Origin: Serratia sp. H1w | GTDB taxonomy: Bacteria; Pseudomonadota; Gammaproteobacteria; Enterobacterales; Enterobacteriaceae | DNA length: 33,220 bases | Assembly (NCBI RefSeq): GCF_000633355.1 | Contig: NZ_AYMQ01000135.1 | Location: 1 to 33,220, forward strand | Direction: 5' to 3' | Shown here: piece after piece, positions 14,959 through 23,631 of the stretch | How positions within the stretch are numbered: the stretch's first letter is position 1 | How the letters are laid out: every line of letters begins with the position of its first letter | Position numbers and translations under genes: made by a program | The notes under the pieces: generated by a model | What the model was told of the DNA's origin: nothing | The model's input: only the letters and a program-made list of their open reading frames with translations | The model's database searches: none

Positions 14959-16206
14959 TTAGTTAATTGTTACGCTCTTGGCGCTAGGCACGATTTTTAC
15001 TTCGTCAATTATTGATTCAACAAGCCTTTGTGCATTTTCTATTTTTTTATCAACGGCTATCACAAATGCAGCTCGTGACATATAGGCCGTTGGAGGTAGG
15101 GCCAAGAATGTATTAGCTGCTGCAAGAGTAACGCACTGCACCTGACGTAAATTGGCTACTCTGGCAGGAATGACTATCTCACTGACGTGAATGTCGGTAT
15201 CTGGGTATTTAAATTCAATAACAGCAACTAGGTCATTGCTACATTCAATATCGATCTGCTCACTACAAGCAACTCTCGCTGCTACTATACCAGGTTTGAT
15301 ACCAGTGGCTAAAGAGGCTAAGTATGGGATCAGATCCCCACCTAGACGACCATTTATTTCGACGATCACATACCCTTTAGGTGTGATCTTAAGTTCTGTA
15401 TGTGTAATGCCATTTTCGAATGCTATTGCTCGATGAGCTTGCTCTAATACACTGATAAGATTACTGTCTTTCAAAAGTGGGTCATTGCTATCTACAACAT
15501 GGCCAATCTCTTCAAAATGTGGATGCATGCCAACATTTTTACGAGCAATAAACATGTGCTGATAGCGACCATTAATACAATATCCATCAACGCTGATTTC
15601 AGGTCCGGTAAGATACTCTTCAACAAGAACACTATCTTTAAAATCGTCAGCACCTTCGCTGCTGACAGTAAAAGATTCACTAAACCTGGCTGACAATTGA
15701 TCTGCATCGGAAACTAAAGCAACACCGATACTGCCCCCCATTCCTCGAGGTTTAACCACCAGTGGATAACCGACTTCGCAGGCAAAACTCAGAGCATCGG
15801 TAACGGTCAGGCATAATTTACATGCTGGTTGCTGTAGGCCTGCATCGCTAATTAATTGACGTGATAATGCCTTGTCTCTGCACCCACGGATGCCTTGAAT
15901 TCCTGCTGAAGGGAACCCCAAAGTTGTAGCCACATCAGCAGTCGCAATAATATAGCGTTCATCCCAACAAACCAGTCCAGACAACAATTCTGTATCAATG
16001 ACGTCTTCTACTGCCTTCCTCAATGATTCGTTTGAGTAATCACTTATGCGAGAAACACCTTTAATGTAAGGTTGTTGCCACGAAACGTCTTCAGCTAAAA
16101 ACAACCATACATCATACTGTGATGACATTTGTTCTAGCAAATATTTACGATATAACTCTGACCCACAGGCTACTAGTCCAACAAGTTTACGACTTTTATT
16201 ATCCAT
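14959..16206 (-). CDS. ATP-grasp ligase (second in the cluster)
   Basis: 415 aa with the ATP-grasp pattern VVKPRGMGGSIGVALV, LVEEYLTGPEISVDGY and YVIVEINGRLGGDLIP (the acidic and Asn metal ligands). The N-terminal part (LVGLVACGSELYRKYLL) is the Rossmann-like substrate domain. It is similar in size and motif spacing to its neighbour at 13687-14937, so the two may have arisen by duplication and act in succession. TAGGT precedes ATG 16206. It lies 76 bp after the PEP-mutase-like gene. Confidence 0.88.
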   Translation of the reverse strand: MDNKSRKLVGLVACGSELYRKYLLEQMSSQYDVWLFLAEDVSWQQPYIKGVSRISDYSNESLRKAVEDVIDTELLSGLVCWDERYIIATADVATTLGFPSAGIQGIRGCRDKALSRQLISDAGLQQPACKLCLTVTDALSFACEVGYPLVVKPRGMGGSIGVALVSDADQLSARFSESFTVSSEGADDFKDSVLVEEYLTGPEISVDGYCINGRYQHMFIARKNVGMHPHFEEIGHVVDSNDPLLKDSNLISVLEQAHRAIAFENGITHTELKITPKGYVIVEINGRLGGDLIPYLASLATGIKPGIVAARVACSEQIDIECSNDLVAVIEFKYPDTDIHVSEIVIPARVANLRQVQCVTLAAANTFLALPPTAYMSRAAFVIAVDKKIENAQRLVESIIDEVKIVPSAKSVTIN

Positions 16207-16282
16207 AATGTTACCTATGCAAACATTAATTTATAACGCTAGTTCTCAAACTAGCGTTTATTTAACACATTATTATCTTTGA

Positions 16283-17032
16283 TCATTTTTTTGTTTTTTG
16301 TTGAAAAAAATCACAAAATTCAAACCAAGATTTTGGCCCAATACTGACACGTTTCACACCACATTTCCTATGAGCATCAATATCCGGATTGTCGCTGAGA
16401 TCCATGACATTTACAGGTAAACTTACAGCAGAGCAAATTTCGTTGATGACCTCAGGGTCAGTTGTACCCGGTATAAAGAATCCGTTAGCGCCTGCATCTT
16501 TATATGCACGACCTCTCTCAATAGCCGAGTTTATGAGTGTTCTATGTAATTCGACATTGCTTTCCTTTAAAAATACATCTGTTCGCGCATTAATGAACAA
16601 ACCATATTTGTGCAAATCAGCGACTTCACGTAATGCCGCAATCCTTTTACATTGAGTTTCGACGTCATAAATCCCTTGTTCATAAATGTTTTGATCTTCA
16701 AAATTTATGCCAGCTACGCCCAACTCTAACAACGCCAACAAATTTCGTTGAATTGTTTTAATATCAGCCGCATAACCGCTTTCGAAATCGACTGTTACAG
16801 GTAAATTTACTGCATTTACTATGTTTTTAATAACGATTAAAAATTCAGGATAAGGAATTGTTTGTCCGTCATTATAGCCCTGAGCTTCAGAAACCGACCA
16901 ACTACTTGTAGCCACAGCTGATGCACCATTTTTTGCAACAATTTTCGCTGTCCCTGCATCCCAGATATTGTATAGAAATAAAGGAGATTCTTGTTCATGC
17001 AGTTTTTTCAATAAATCACTTTTTTGATTCAT
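16283..17032 (-). CDS. isocitrate lyase / PEP mutase-fold enzyme
   Basis: About 249 aa, a TIM-barrel of the PEP_mutase_2 group: LFLYNIWDAGTAKIV, SSWSVSEAQGYNDGQ, VDFESGY (metal-binding Asp/Glu) and GINFEDQ followed by INARTDVFL. It lacks the EDKxxxKxNS loop of true phosphoenolpyruvate mutase and the KKCGH cysteine of isocitrate and methylisocitrate lyases, so neither phosphonate formation nor classical lyase chemistry can be claimed. Start at ATG 17032 because AAAGGA is eight bases before it; an ATG at 17041 overlaps the ada stop (ATGA) but abuts that site. Coupling to ada suggests a joint role, perhaps removal of a reactive C2-C3 by-product (inference). Confidence 0.82.
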   Translation of the reverse strand: MNQKSDLLKKLHEQESPLFLYNIWDAGTAKIVAKNGASAVATSSWSVSEAQGYNDGQTIPYPEFLIVIKNIVNAVNLPVTVDFESGYAADIKTIQRNLLALLELGVAGINFEDQNIYEQGIYDVETQCKRIAALREVADLHKYGLFINARTDVFLKESNVELHRTLINSAIERGRAYKDAGANGFFIPGTTDPEVINEICSAVSLPVNVMDLSDNPDIDAHRKCGVKRVSIGPKSWFEFCDFFQQKTKK

Positions 17033-17037
17033 AACTT

Positions 17038-18102
17038 TCATCCTTTATGTTGATTAGAAACTCTTCTTTCATGTTCAATCAGCCACTGTTTTCGCCAAAG
17101 ACCACCTCCATAACCGGTTAAAGAACCATCAGCACCAATAACTCTGTGGCATGGAATAAGTATCGATATTTGGTTTGCTCCATTGGCTCGCGCAACTGCT
17201 CGTGTGGCAGATATATTTCCTATCTGTTTCGCGATATCAGAATAGCTTTTCAACTCACCTATTGGGATACTACGTAATGCGTCCCAAACGGTCCTATTAA
17301 ATTTTGTACTGAAATCTGCTAGCGGTATACTAAAATTGAGTAAGTCTCCCGAAAAATAGCGGTCAAGTTCATATTTCAAAAGTTGACTAATTTCAGATTC
17401 GCCAATAACTATTTCAGATTTAGTCAAAATTTTTAGCTGTTCAATCTCAGCTGGTAGTGCCTTTCTGTCAAGAAACTCCAATAGGTAAAGTGAACATTTA
17501 TCTACGATAGCTACCATAGTACCTATTGGAGTTTCCAACCAGTCAGCCTTAAGAAAAGAACAGCTCTTTACATTTTTAGGTGGGGTCCCAATATATTTTG
17601 TAATAGCAGTTCTGAAACCACTTCCAGAATCATAACTCGCTTGCACCTGCGCATCAATGACCGACGTTCCGCCAGTTAACGACTCAATGCTGCAACTAAT
17701 TCTTCTTAGTTTAGCAATTTCTAAAAATGTGACACCGAACTGCCTGCGGAATACGCGCCTTACTGTTGATGGATCGAAGCCCAGCGACACTATTTCGCTT
17801 TCAGACCATTTCTTGATTGGATCTTCATCAAGCATATTAAGAAGTTTTTCAATCACAGGCTCTCGAGTCAACCCCAGACTCATCGGTCTACATCGTTTAC
17901 ATGGACGGTACCCAGCTTCTAATGCTGAAACCATTGATGGATAAAATGTTGTATTTTCACGTTTTGGCTTACGTGCCGGACAAGTTAGTTTGCAAAATAC
18001 ACCAGTACTTTTAACACCAACATAGGCAAATCCCTCATATGACGGATCCCTTTCAAGAAGAGCTTGGTACAGAACATCATCAGATGGTATATCAAATAGC
18101 AT
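17038..18102 (-). CDS. ada: Ada: methylphosphotriester sensor and O6-alkylguanine-DNA alkyltransferase
   Basis: A full-length (354 aa) bifunctional Ada. The N-domain has the four zinc cysteines Cys37, Cys41, Cys68 and Cys71 (E. coli 38, 42, 69, 72), of which the first is the methyl acceptor. An AraC-type helix-turn-helix follows (about 85-175, with DPSTVRRVFRRQFGVTF). The C-domain has the alkyl-acceptor Cys318 in IPCHRVIG and the GGLWRKQWLIEHE tail. It heads the second transcription unit of the cargo after a 434-bp gap. Ada normally repairs alkylated DNA and, once alkylated, activates its own operon. Inside this cluster it suggests that the product or an intermediate alkylates DNA and that the damage may induce the genes behind it (inference). 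Confidence 0.95.
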   Translation of the reverse strand: MLFDIPSDDVLYQALLERDPSYEGFAYVGVKSTGVFCKLTCPARKPKRENTTFYPSMVSALEAGYRPCKRCRPMSLGLTREPVIEKLLNMLDEDPIKKWSESEIVSLGFDPSTVRRVFRRQFGVTFLEIAKLRRISCSIESLTGGTSVIDAQVQASYDSGSGFRTAITKYIGTPPKNVKSCSFLKADWLETPIGTMVAIVDKCSLYLLEFLDRKALPAEIEQLKILTKSEIVIGESEISQLLKYELDRYFSGDLLNFSIPLADFSTKFNRTVWDALRSIPIGELKSYSDIAKQIGNISATRAVARANGANQISILIPCHRVIGADGSLTGYGGGLWRKQWLIEHERRVSNQHKG

Positions 18103-18536
18103 ATCATTGATCTTCTTTAGTTAAAGTAACTTGATGTTAATACATTGATAAATTCTTTGCGACAAAAATCGGGCACCTATTCTAAATTTACATAAACACC
18201 TTAAAGATTACTAATTAACACCATAAAATCAGCATATTGTTTTGCCACAAGCCATATAACAGCATTATGTTTTAATGACGAAGCTGTCATTGTTTTAACA
18301 ACTTACCTATGGCATCACATTATTTTTTTATATTCATTAAGTTTTCAATATACATTTATTGAGTATCATTATGAAAATCATTGGATAAATACGATTTGCA
18401 ATCTCAAATTTTTCAACAATAAAATGAGATGTTCGTCACGTTTTTGTGCAATACCATCATTGCAGATCTACATATGTCCGTGAATAGTGTCTACCACTCC
18501 TTTCATGATCTTTCAATAGTCACTGTGAAAATAATT
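18103..18536. other. AT-rich intergenic region between the two cargo units
   Basis: No gene seen. Very AT-rich with a small inverted repeat AATGAC/GTCATT (18274-18291). It probably contains the end of the upstream unit and the promoter of ada, but no terminator with a T run on the minus strand and no clear Ada box (AAT-N6-GCAA) could be fixed; a GCAA near 18160 has ATT rather than AAT at the right spacing. Confidence 0.5.
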
Positions 18537-19424
18537 TCAATCTACGTCTTCTGTCATTAAAATGACATCACCATAACAATTTTCACTGTCAAAATCCTGC
18601 AACCCAAGATATGTATTTATATTATTCCTTTCATTCAAACCATAACAATTATGAACATCATTGCTACTTGCTAATGCCAAAGCAAGTAATGTTTCATTCC
18701 AATAAGGTCGATTCCTACTATCCCTAGTTATATGAGATACTGATCGAACTCTAGAAATTCGATGTGGACGTAATATAAAAGATTGCAAAACTTCATGGCA
18801 ATCAGAATCGTCGATAAGTATTACTCTATATACCCTAACCTGTGTCAAAATTTTGACGATATGTGCTGCAAAGTCACTATGGCCGATAATAATATAATTA
18901 TCAGTTAATTCGATATGCCTTGGCACAGACCTGACGATGGTAATCCCACGTAGTAAAGGTATGTACTCAATCAACCTATTGCCGTATTCATTATCTTGAA
19001 CAATTGCATATATAGCTCCCCCATTATTGTTACTTACGCATTCTTCAATGCAATGTGCCATGAGTGCAGCGTTATTCTTTTGATATTTAAACATCATAGC
19101 ATTATTTTTTTGCCTGGCAACATTGAGTTCGCATGCCGTTGATGCAGGTAAAATCAACGGAATTGCATTTTTTGCATACAATGGTAACGCCGCCAAGGCT
19201 GCAAAACTTGAAAAATGCCCGACAACAATATCTGCCCCCCATTTGATTAACTCAATTGCGGCTTTTTCCCCACCCGCAATTGATTTCTCATCGTTAGCAA
19301 TTTTAATAATGTTTTGCTTAAACTCGGGAAAATGTTTGAGGCTATGATTAATAGCCTCGATAAAAGTTCTTGTATGGCTGTTAGCTTCCTTTCCCAGAGC
19401 AATAGCCAATCCAATTTTTTTCAT
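18537..19424 (-). CDS. cytoplasmic type 1 periplasmic-binding-fold protein
   Basis: 295 aa resembling Leu/Ile/Val-binding proteins of ABC importers (Peripla_BP_6 type): KWGADIVVGHFSSFAALAALPLYAKNAIPLILPASTA is the typical lobe-crossing segment, and AIVQDNEYGNRL matches the second-lobe region. The start MKKIGLAIALG goes straight into the first strand with no signal peptide, and no permease or ATPase genes are present, so it is not part of a transporter. It overlaps the ATP-grasp stop by ATGA. It could bind an amino-acid-like intermediate as chaperone, sensor (as AmiC does) or enzyme. Last gene of the hydrazine unit. Confidence 0.75.
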   Translation of the reverse strand: MKKIGLAIALGKEANSHTRTFIEAINHSLKHFPEFKQNIIKIANDEKSIAGGEKAAIELIKWGADIVVGHFSSFAALAALPLYAKNAIPLILPASTACELNVARQKNNAMMFKYQKNNAALMAHCIEECVSNNNGGAIYAIVQDNEYGNRLIEYIPLLRGITIVRSVPRHIELTDNYIIIGHSDFAAHIVKILTQVRVYRVILIDDSDCHEVLQSFILRPHRISRVRSVSHITRDSRNRPYWNETLLALALASSNDVHNCYGLNERNNINTYLGLQDFDSENCYGDVILMTEDVD

Positions 19425-20662
19425 CGTGTCGTTACAACCACTTGTTGACTATAACGCATCGCCTTATCTTCAGTTTCTTGACGACTATCACCCATTACTC
19501 CCAAAAAACCAATGATATCGTTACCCAGTGGCGGGCGTTTGATAGTATCACCTTTTGCAGCAATGATTTTCAGCATAAATATTTCCGGATCGTTAATAAC
19601 ATTTTCAGGAATATGGATCGCATCAATTTGACCAGCTGATGATGTTAAACAAAGAGCGAAGGTATCTTTTCCTGTGGGAACATAATTCAAATATTCTGGT
19701 TTATCACCAACGGCAACATTAATAGTAGCTTTGATAGGACAGTAATTAGCTGAGATTCGGGCCATAAAATCTAATCCTCCACCACCGGCACGAGCAGCAA
19801 TTTCGACGATGTAGGGCAATCCTTGATGGAAGCGAATTTCTGCATGCATCACACTACGGGTGAGTCCTTGAGCTAGTGCACCTGCATGTACTGCTGCATG
19901 AACGCGTTGCAGATCTTCAATGTTTAGATCTGTTGGTGCATGATGAACATCATCATCAAATGAGTTACCTTCCAGTGTCACCCGATCGACAATGGATCCG
20001 AGTACCGTTGTGCCGTCCCAAGAATAGGCTTCAATCAAAAACTCACGACCGTCTAAATATGATTCAACCAACAATGAATTGACCCCCAACAAGTCTGTAA
20101 TGCCTTCATTTGTAAACTGACTCATCTTACTAATGCCAGTCAATGCAGTTTCAAAAACGTCCTCAAGTTCTTTTTTATTATTTATTTTATAGACAAATTG
20201 GCTAGCAGATCCCAATGTAGGTTTCAAAATTACTGGGTAACCAAATTGCTCTGCAGCAGCTACAGCCTCGATAAGAGTAGGTGTTAACCTAAATTCTGGA
20301 TGGGGTGCTTCCCCGACTTCATGGGCCTCACGCATTGCGATTTTATTTCGACTTTTCACCGCTGCATCTACAGATATTGAAGGTAGTTGCAGAGCATTTG
20401 CAATCATTGCCGTTGCAATAACACTGTTTTCGGCAAAGGTAAACACCCCATCAAAGTTTAAATCTTGGTGGAGATGCTTGGCCAAACTGGTTAATTCACC
20501 AATATTCATGCTATTAGCAATAAAAAACCGGTTCGAATGCCAATGATCACTGTCAGCAATCCCTGACAGTACATATAATTCGACGCCTAATTTTTCCACT
20601 TGCTGGTAACGTGCTTTATAATAATCACCAAATTGACCTACTTCTATTGCCAATAATTTCAT
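19421..20662 (-). CDS. ATP-grasp ligase of the hydrazine unit
   Basis: 413 aa from ATG 20662, chosen because AAGGA is correctly placed and the stop of the upstream oxidase ends one base before it; an open upstream extension has no site. ATP-grasp motifs: YPVILKPTLGSASQFVY, LVESYLDGREFLIEAYS and PYIVEIAARAGGGGLDF. The pre-ATP-grasp domain begins MKLLAIEVGQFGDYYKARY. It lies directly after the four genes for hydrazine formation, so hydrazinoacetate or a related hydrazine is a reasonable substrate for its amide (or hydrazide) bond formation. That assignment is inference. Confidence 0.88.
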   Translation of the reverse strand: MKLLAIEVGQFGDYYKARYQQVEKLGVELYVLSGIADSDHWHSNRFFIANSMNIGELTSLAKHLHQDLNFDGVFTFAENSVIATAMIANALQLPSISVDAAVKSRNKIAMREAHEVGEAPHPEFRLTPTLIEAVAAAEQFGYPVILKPTLGSASQFVYKINNKKELEDVFETALTGISKMSQFTNEGITDLLGVNSLLVESYLDGREFLIEAYSWDGTTVLGSIVDRVTLEGNSFDDDVHHAPTDLNIEDLQRVHAAVHAGALAQGLTRSVMHAEIRFHQGLPYIVEIAARAGGGGLDFMARISANYCPIKATINVAVGDKPEYLNYVPTGKDTFALCLTSSAGQIDAIHIPENVINDPEIFMLKIIAAKGDTIKRPPLGNDIIGFLGVMGDSRQETEDKAMRYSQQVVVTTR

Positions 20663-20663
20663 T

Positions 20664-21704
20664 TCATTCTTCCTTAAAAATATGATTGCAGATTTGCGTT
20701 GATAATGCAGGCGCAATTTTGAATATTGATGCATCACAAGCTTCAACAACTATCGCTCCAGATGAAGAGAGGGACTGCCAATATGGAAACGATTGGCGGT
20801 CACTATTTGATAATTCAAAATAAGGCGATACATGTGTCTCAACGTCACCATACTTTGCAGCGATTATTGATAACAAGTATTCCTTACATTCCTTCACTTG
20901 AAAATCATTGGGTATTGTTGAATATGAAAAATTGCTAGCACTCACTTTCAATATTTTCTTGTCAGGCGATGGAACGCACCATGATTTATTCTCATCCCCC
21001 ATATTTAATACGGGCTTCAATAATGCCGCGCGATCATCATTAATGTGAATATTCAAATGCACTTGGTATCTTTGCTGAAGAAGTAAATTACTCTCAACAC
21101 TAATTGATCGACTGACAGTGCAAATAATAGAGGTATAATCAATTTTTCGCCCTTCAATAAAGAGAGATTTTAAATCTTCAATTTCATTTAAATTCACCAT
21201 GGTATCGCGATATATGTTAACATTTTCGTACCCTGCTAACTTTTGATAAAGATATGTATATATATTGCTGGCATTCAATAATATAGCATCGTGACCAATA
21301 AAAAGGTCATCATACTTTAAAGGTATACGCAATAAAGATGACTGCGTTGATAAATACCTATTATGGATCTCAAAAGGGATGCTCGCATTCTGATAAAGAT
21401 TGATCAAGCGCTGACTTTCGACATCATTCAACACACGGACAGATTGGGTTTGACAACCAAAATCATTATGAGTGTTAAGAATAAGTTTTTGCCAAAATAG
21501 TTGTGACGAAGCAGCTAATGATTGTAGCACTGGGTTATTTTCATGGATGTATCTCCATAAACGTCCATAATCCCAAGAAAGATTATTTTTATTTGGAATT
21601 TGACCTGCATCATAGAGATCTACGCTAGCCCCCCTTTGAGCACATGCTAGCGCGGTCATAATTCCAGTAATACCTGCGCCAACAACAGCAATTTTATGAT
21701 GCAT
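20664..21704 (-). CDS. FAD-dependent amine oxidase (DAO type), probable hydrazinoacetate-releasing enzyme
   Basis: About 346 aa. The dinucleotide-binding motif IAVVGAGITGIMTALACAQ opens the protein, followed by VDLYDAG; the overall pattern is that of glycine/D-amino-acid oxidases (DAO fold). In known hydrazine clusters a DAO-type flavoprotein follows the hydrazine synthetase and cleaves N6-(carboxymethylamino)lysine to hydrazinoacetate and aminoadipate semialdehyde. The same role fits here by order and family. The MetRS-like gene overlaps its start; ATG 21704 is preferred, GTG 21713 is possible. Cytoplasmic. Confidence 0.82.
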   Translation of the reverse strand: MHHKIAVVGAGITGIMTALACAQRGASVDLYDAGQIPNKNNLSWDYGRLWRYIHENNPVLQSLAASSQLFWQKLILNTHNDFGCQTQSVRVLNDVESQRLINLYQNASIPFEIHNRYLSTQSSLLRIPLKYDDLFIGHDAILLNASNIYTYLYQKLAGYENVNIYRDTMVNLNEIEDLKSLFIEGRKIDYTSIICTVSRSISVESNLLLQQRYQVHLNIHINDDRAALLKPVLNMGDENKSWCVPSPDKKILKVSASNFSYSTIPNDFQVKECKEYLLSIIAAKYGDVETHVSPYFELSNSDRQSFPYWQSLSSSGAIVVEACDASIFKIAPALSTQICNHIFKEE

Positions 21705-23238
21705 GGGTTTCACATTTCTTTGTGCTGCAAATCATTGGTAACTCCGCAAGCAGTAACTTTCCAGAGCCGGTATGTTGGTTTGTTTCGTCAAAAGTTCGCT
21801 TCAGATCTACCATTACGAGACCAACCCCATTAAGAAGTGCATGCAATTGGCGATTAATTGATATCAAACTCACCTTACTATCGCTCGAAATCAGTTCTTG
21901 TAAACGTCCGATATGATGGAGAATCCAATCAGCTAATCGACTCTGACTGTACGTTTCAATATTACATGTTAGTGCCAATCGCTCATTCATAATTCTAATT
22001 ATATTTTCGACATCACTATCTTCTACATCATGATACTCACTCCAACTTTGCGTATTATAGACTCTAACTAATGTATTCCATGATGTAATCAAACGATCAT
22101 TTAATATTTTCGTCAATGCATCCCGGCTAAAATTATTTCGATTATGCTCAGGACTTGTCAAACAAAGATAAAAACGTGCATAATCTCGAGGCAACTCACT
22201 AACTAAGTCTTTTGCCCATATCAAATGTCCTCGACTAGTTGAGAATTTTGCATTTTCCAGTTCATAAAATTCGTTAGGTACAATATATTCGGGCAGGATA
22301 TATTTGCCTTCATAAGCCATTAACAATGCTAGGTGCGATATCCCCCAAAAATAAGAATTATCGAATCCCAAAAAATACATTAATTTGTTACCAGTTTCCG
22401 TTAACCAGCTTGCATCCGTTGCCAATTCAGGACTTTCACCACAAGCATTGCAGTACATTGATGCTGGCATCCCTTCTGCCCATGCATTGATAACTTGTCC
22501 TTCAGTACCAGGAAATTTAGATGGAAGTCCCCATTTGATTGGGTACGTAATAGGGAAATCAATTAATTCACGGTCAAATAATTCATCCATTAATTGAATA
22601 ATATGCGGTCTCCAAAGACCTTTTTTCTCTGAATAGTAATTTTCAAGTTTTTTCCGATAAGACTCAACTGGGAAAACAAGAATTTCAACTTCTTTATATA
22701 CCAAAGATTCATATGGTGGTAATGTTGCCGTTGGTAATTTTAATTGATCGAAATTATTTGGATGTCCACAACTCTCACATAATCCTCCACGCGTTTGGGA
22801 AAGACAAACTGGGCACTCACCTGACACAAACGATTCAACCATAAATTCATTACGATGATTTGAATAAGGTAATTTAACTTTTTTTAGATTAAATTTTCCT
22901 TGTTCAAATAATGGAGTCAGAAATGCGTAAACCATCTCTTTATACCCATTATCAAATGGCGCATAACCATCGAGGTGTACACCCCAATTTTTCAGGCTAA
23001 TGTTAATATCTTCAGCTGCCTGTTCACATAAATGTTCAGGCGTTATGTCCAATTTAATGGCACTCGTTACGACGTACGTTTGACTATCGTCAGTGCCAGT
23101 GGCGTAATTTACCCTGTCTCCTTTGAGTCGTAAAAAACGCGCATATATATCACCAGCTAAATAAGGACCGGCCATATGACCTACATGTAAATCACCATTT
23201 GGTGTTGGTGGTGGTGCAATAATTAATGTTTTAGACAT
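21694..23238 (-). CDS. methionyl-tRNA synthetase-like subunit of a split hydrazine synthetase
   Basis: 514 aa, a class I aminoacyl-tRNA synthetase of MetRS type: PPTPNGDLHVGH (HIGH box, 10-21), a zinc knuckle CPVC-x8-CESC (142-157), WGI-SHLALLMAYEGKYILP, and KFSTS in place of KMSKS (331-335). The anticodon-binding part is short and the C-terminal tRNA-binding domain is missing. In hydrazine synthetases (Spb40, PyrN and Tri28 type) such a domain, fused to a cupin, activates an amino acid with ATP and joins it to N6-hydroxylysine before rearrangement to an N-N bond. Here the cupin is the adjacent overlapping gene. Alternative: a drug-resistant MetRS, less likely given neighbours and domain loss. 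Confidence 0.85.
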   Translation of the reverse strand: MSKTLIIAPPPTPNGDLHVGHMAGPYLAGDIYARFLRLKGDRVNYATGTDDSQTYVVTSAIKLDITPEHLCEQAAEDINISLKNWGVHLDGYAPFDNGYKEMVYAFLTPLFEQGKFNLKKVKLPYSNHRNEFMVESFVSGECPVCLSQTRGGLCESCGHPNNFDQLKLPTATLPPYESLVYKEVEILVFPVESYRKKLENYYSEKKGLWRPHIIQLMDELFDRELIDFPITYPIKWGLPSKFPGTEGQVINAWAEGMPASMYCNACGESPELATDASWLTETGNKLMYFLGFDNSYFWGISHLALLMAYEGKYILPEYIVPNEFYELENAKFSTSRGHLIWAKDLVSELPRDYARFYLCLTSPEHNRNNFSRDALTKILNDRLITSWNTLVRVYNTQSWSEYHDVEDSDVENIIRIMNERLALTCNIETYSQSRLADWILHHIGRLQELISSDSKVSLISINRQLHALLNGVGLVMVDLKRTFDETNQHTGSGKLLLAELPMICSTKKCETHAS

Positions 23239-23617
23239 GTTTGGATACCTTCTTGGTCAATTGATGGCGTTCGGCAAAATGCTCAGACATTTTCATATCC
23301 CACCAAATACTGTACATTTCAAATGGTTCATCGCTCTCATTTACAACACAATGTTTGGTATATGGCAGGAATTGAACAATATCCCCCGCACAAAAAGGTG
23401 TTTTTTTGTTTTCGCAAAGAATGAACGCACTTCCTTTTAATGCAATAAATATTTCATATTCATGATGTTCATGAGGCGTTGAAGCGGAACCTGCATTAAT
23501 AACACACCATGAACCTTCAAAAGGCGCGTTTAATTCGGACCAAGGTAATAAACGTTGCGCGTACAAGTTATTTTCTAATCGCATTGCGGCTCGATCAAGA
23601 TTTTTAAATGAATGCAT
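23231..23617 (-). CDS. cupin subunit of a split hydrazine synthetase
   Basis: About 128 aa single-domain cupin. Motif 1 is PHEHHEYEIFIALKG with metal ligands HxH and Glu, and motif 2 is GDIVQFLPYTKHCVVN with the last His. The start ATG 23617 has GAGG six bases upstream; an ATG four codons earlier has none. It overlaps the MetRS-like gene by 8 bp, so the two are coupled and probably made in equal amounts. In fused hydrazine synthetases the cupin domain carries out the rearrangement that forms the N-N bond from the O-aminoacyl hydroxylamine. Seeing it as a separate gene is unusual. Confidence 0.82.
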   Translation of the reverse strand: MHSFKNLDRAAMRLENNLYAQRLLPWSELNAPFEGSWCVINAGSASTPHEHHEYEIFIALKGSAFILCENKKTPFCAGDIVQFLPYTKHCVVNESDEPFEMYSIWWDMKMSEHFAERHQLTKKVSKHV

Positions 23618-23631
23618 TTGTAACCTCATTT

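Noticed and set aside
16283-17032. Phosphonate biosynthesis (PEP mutase)
   Set aside because: EDKxxxKxNS motif absent and no phosphonopyruvate decarboxylase nearby.
18150-18175. Ada box in front of ada
   Set aside because: GCAA is present but the AAT half is not at six-base spacing; too weak to call.
21694-23238. Housekeeping or drug-resistant methionyl-tRNA synthetase
   Set aside because: Lacks the C-terminal tRNA-binding domain, has a shortened anticodon region and altered KMSKS, and is coupled to cupin and oxidase genes. Kept only as an alternative.
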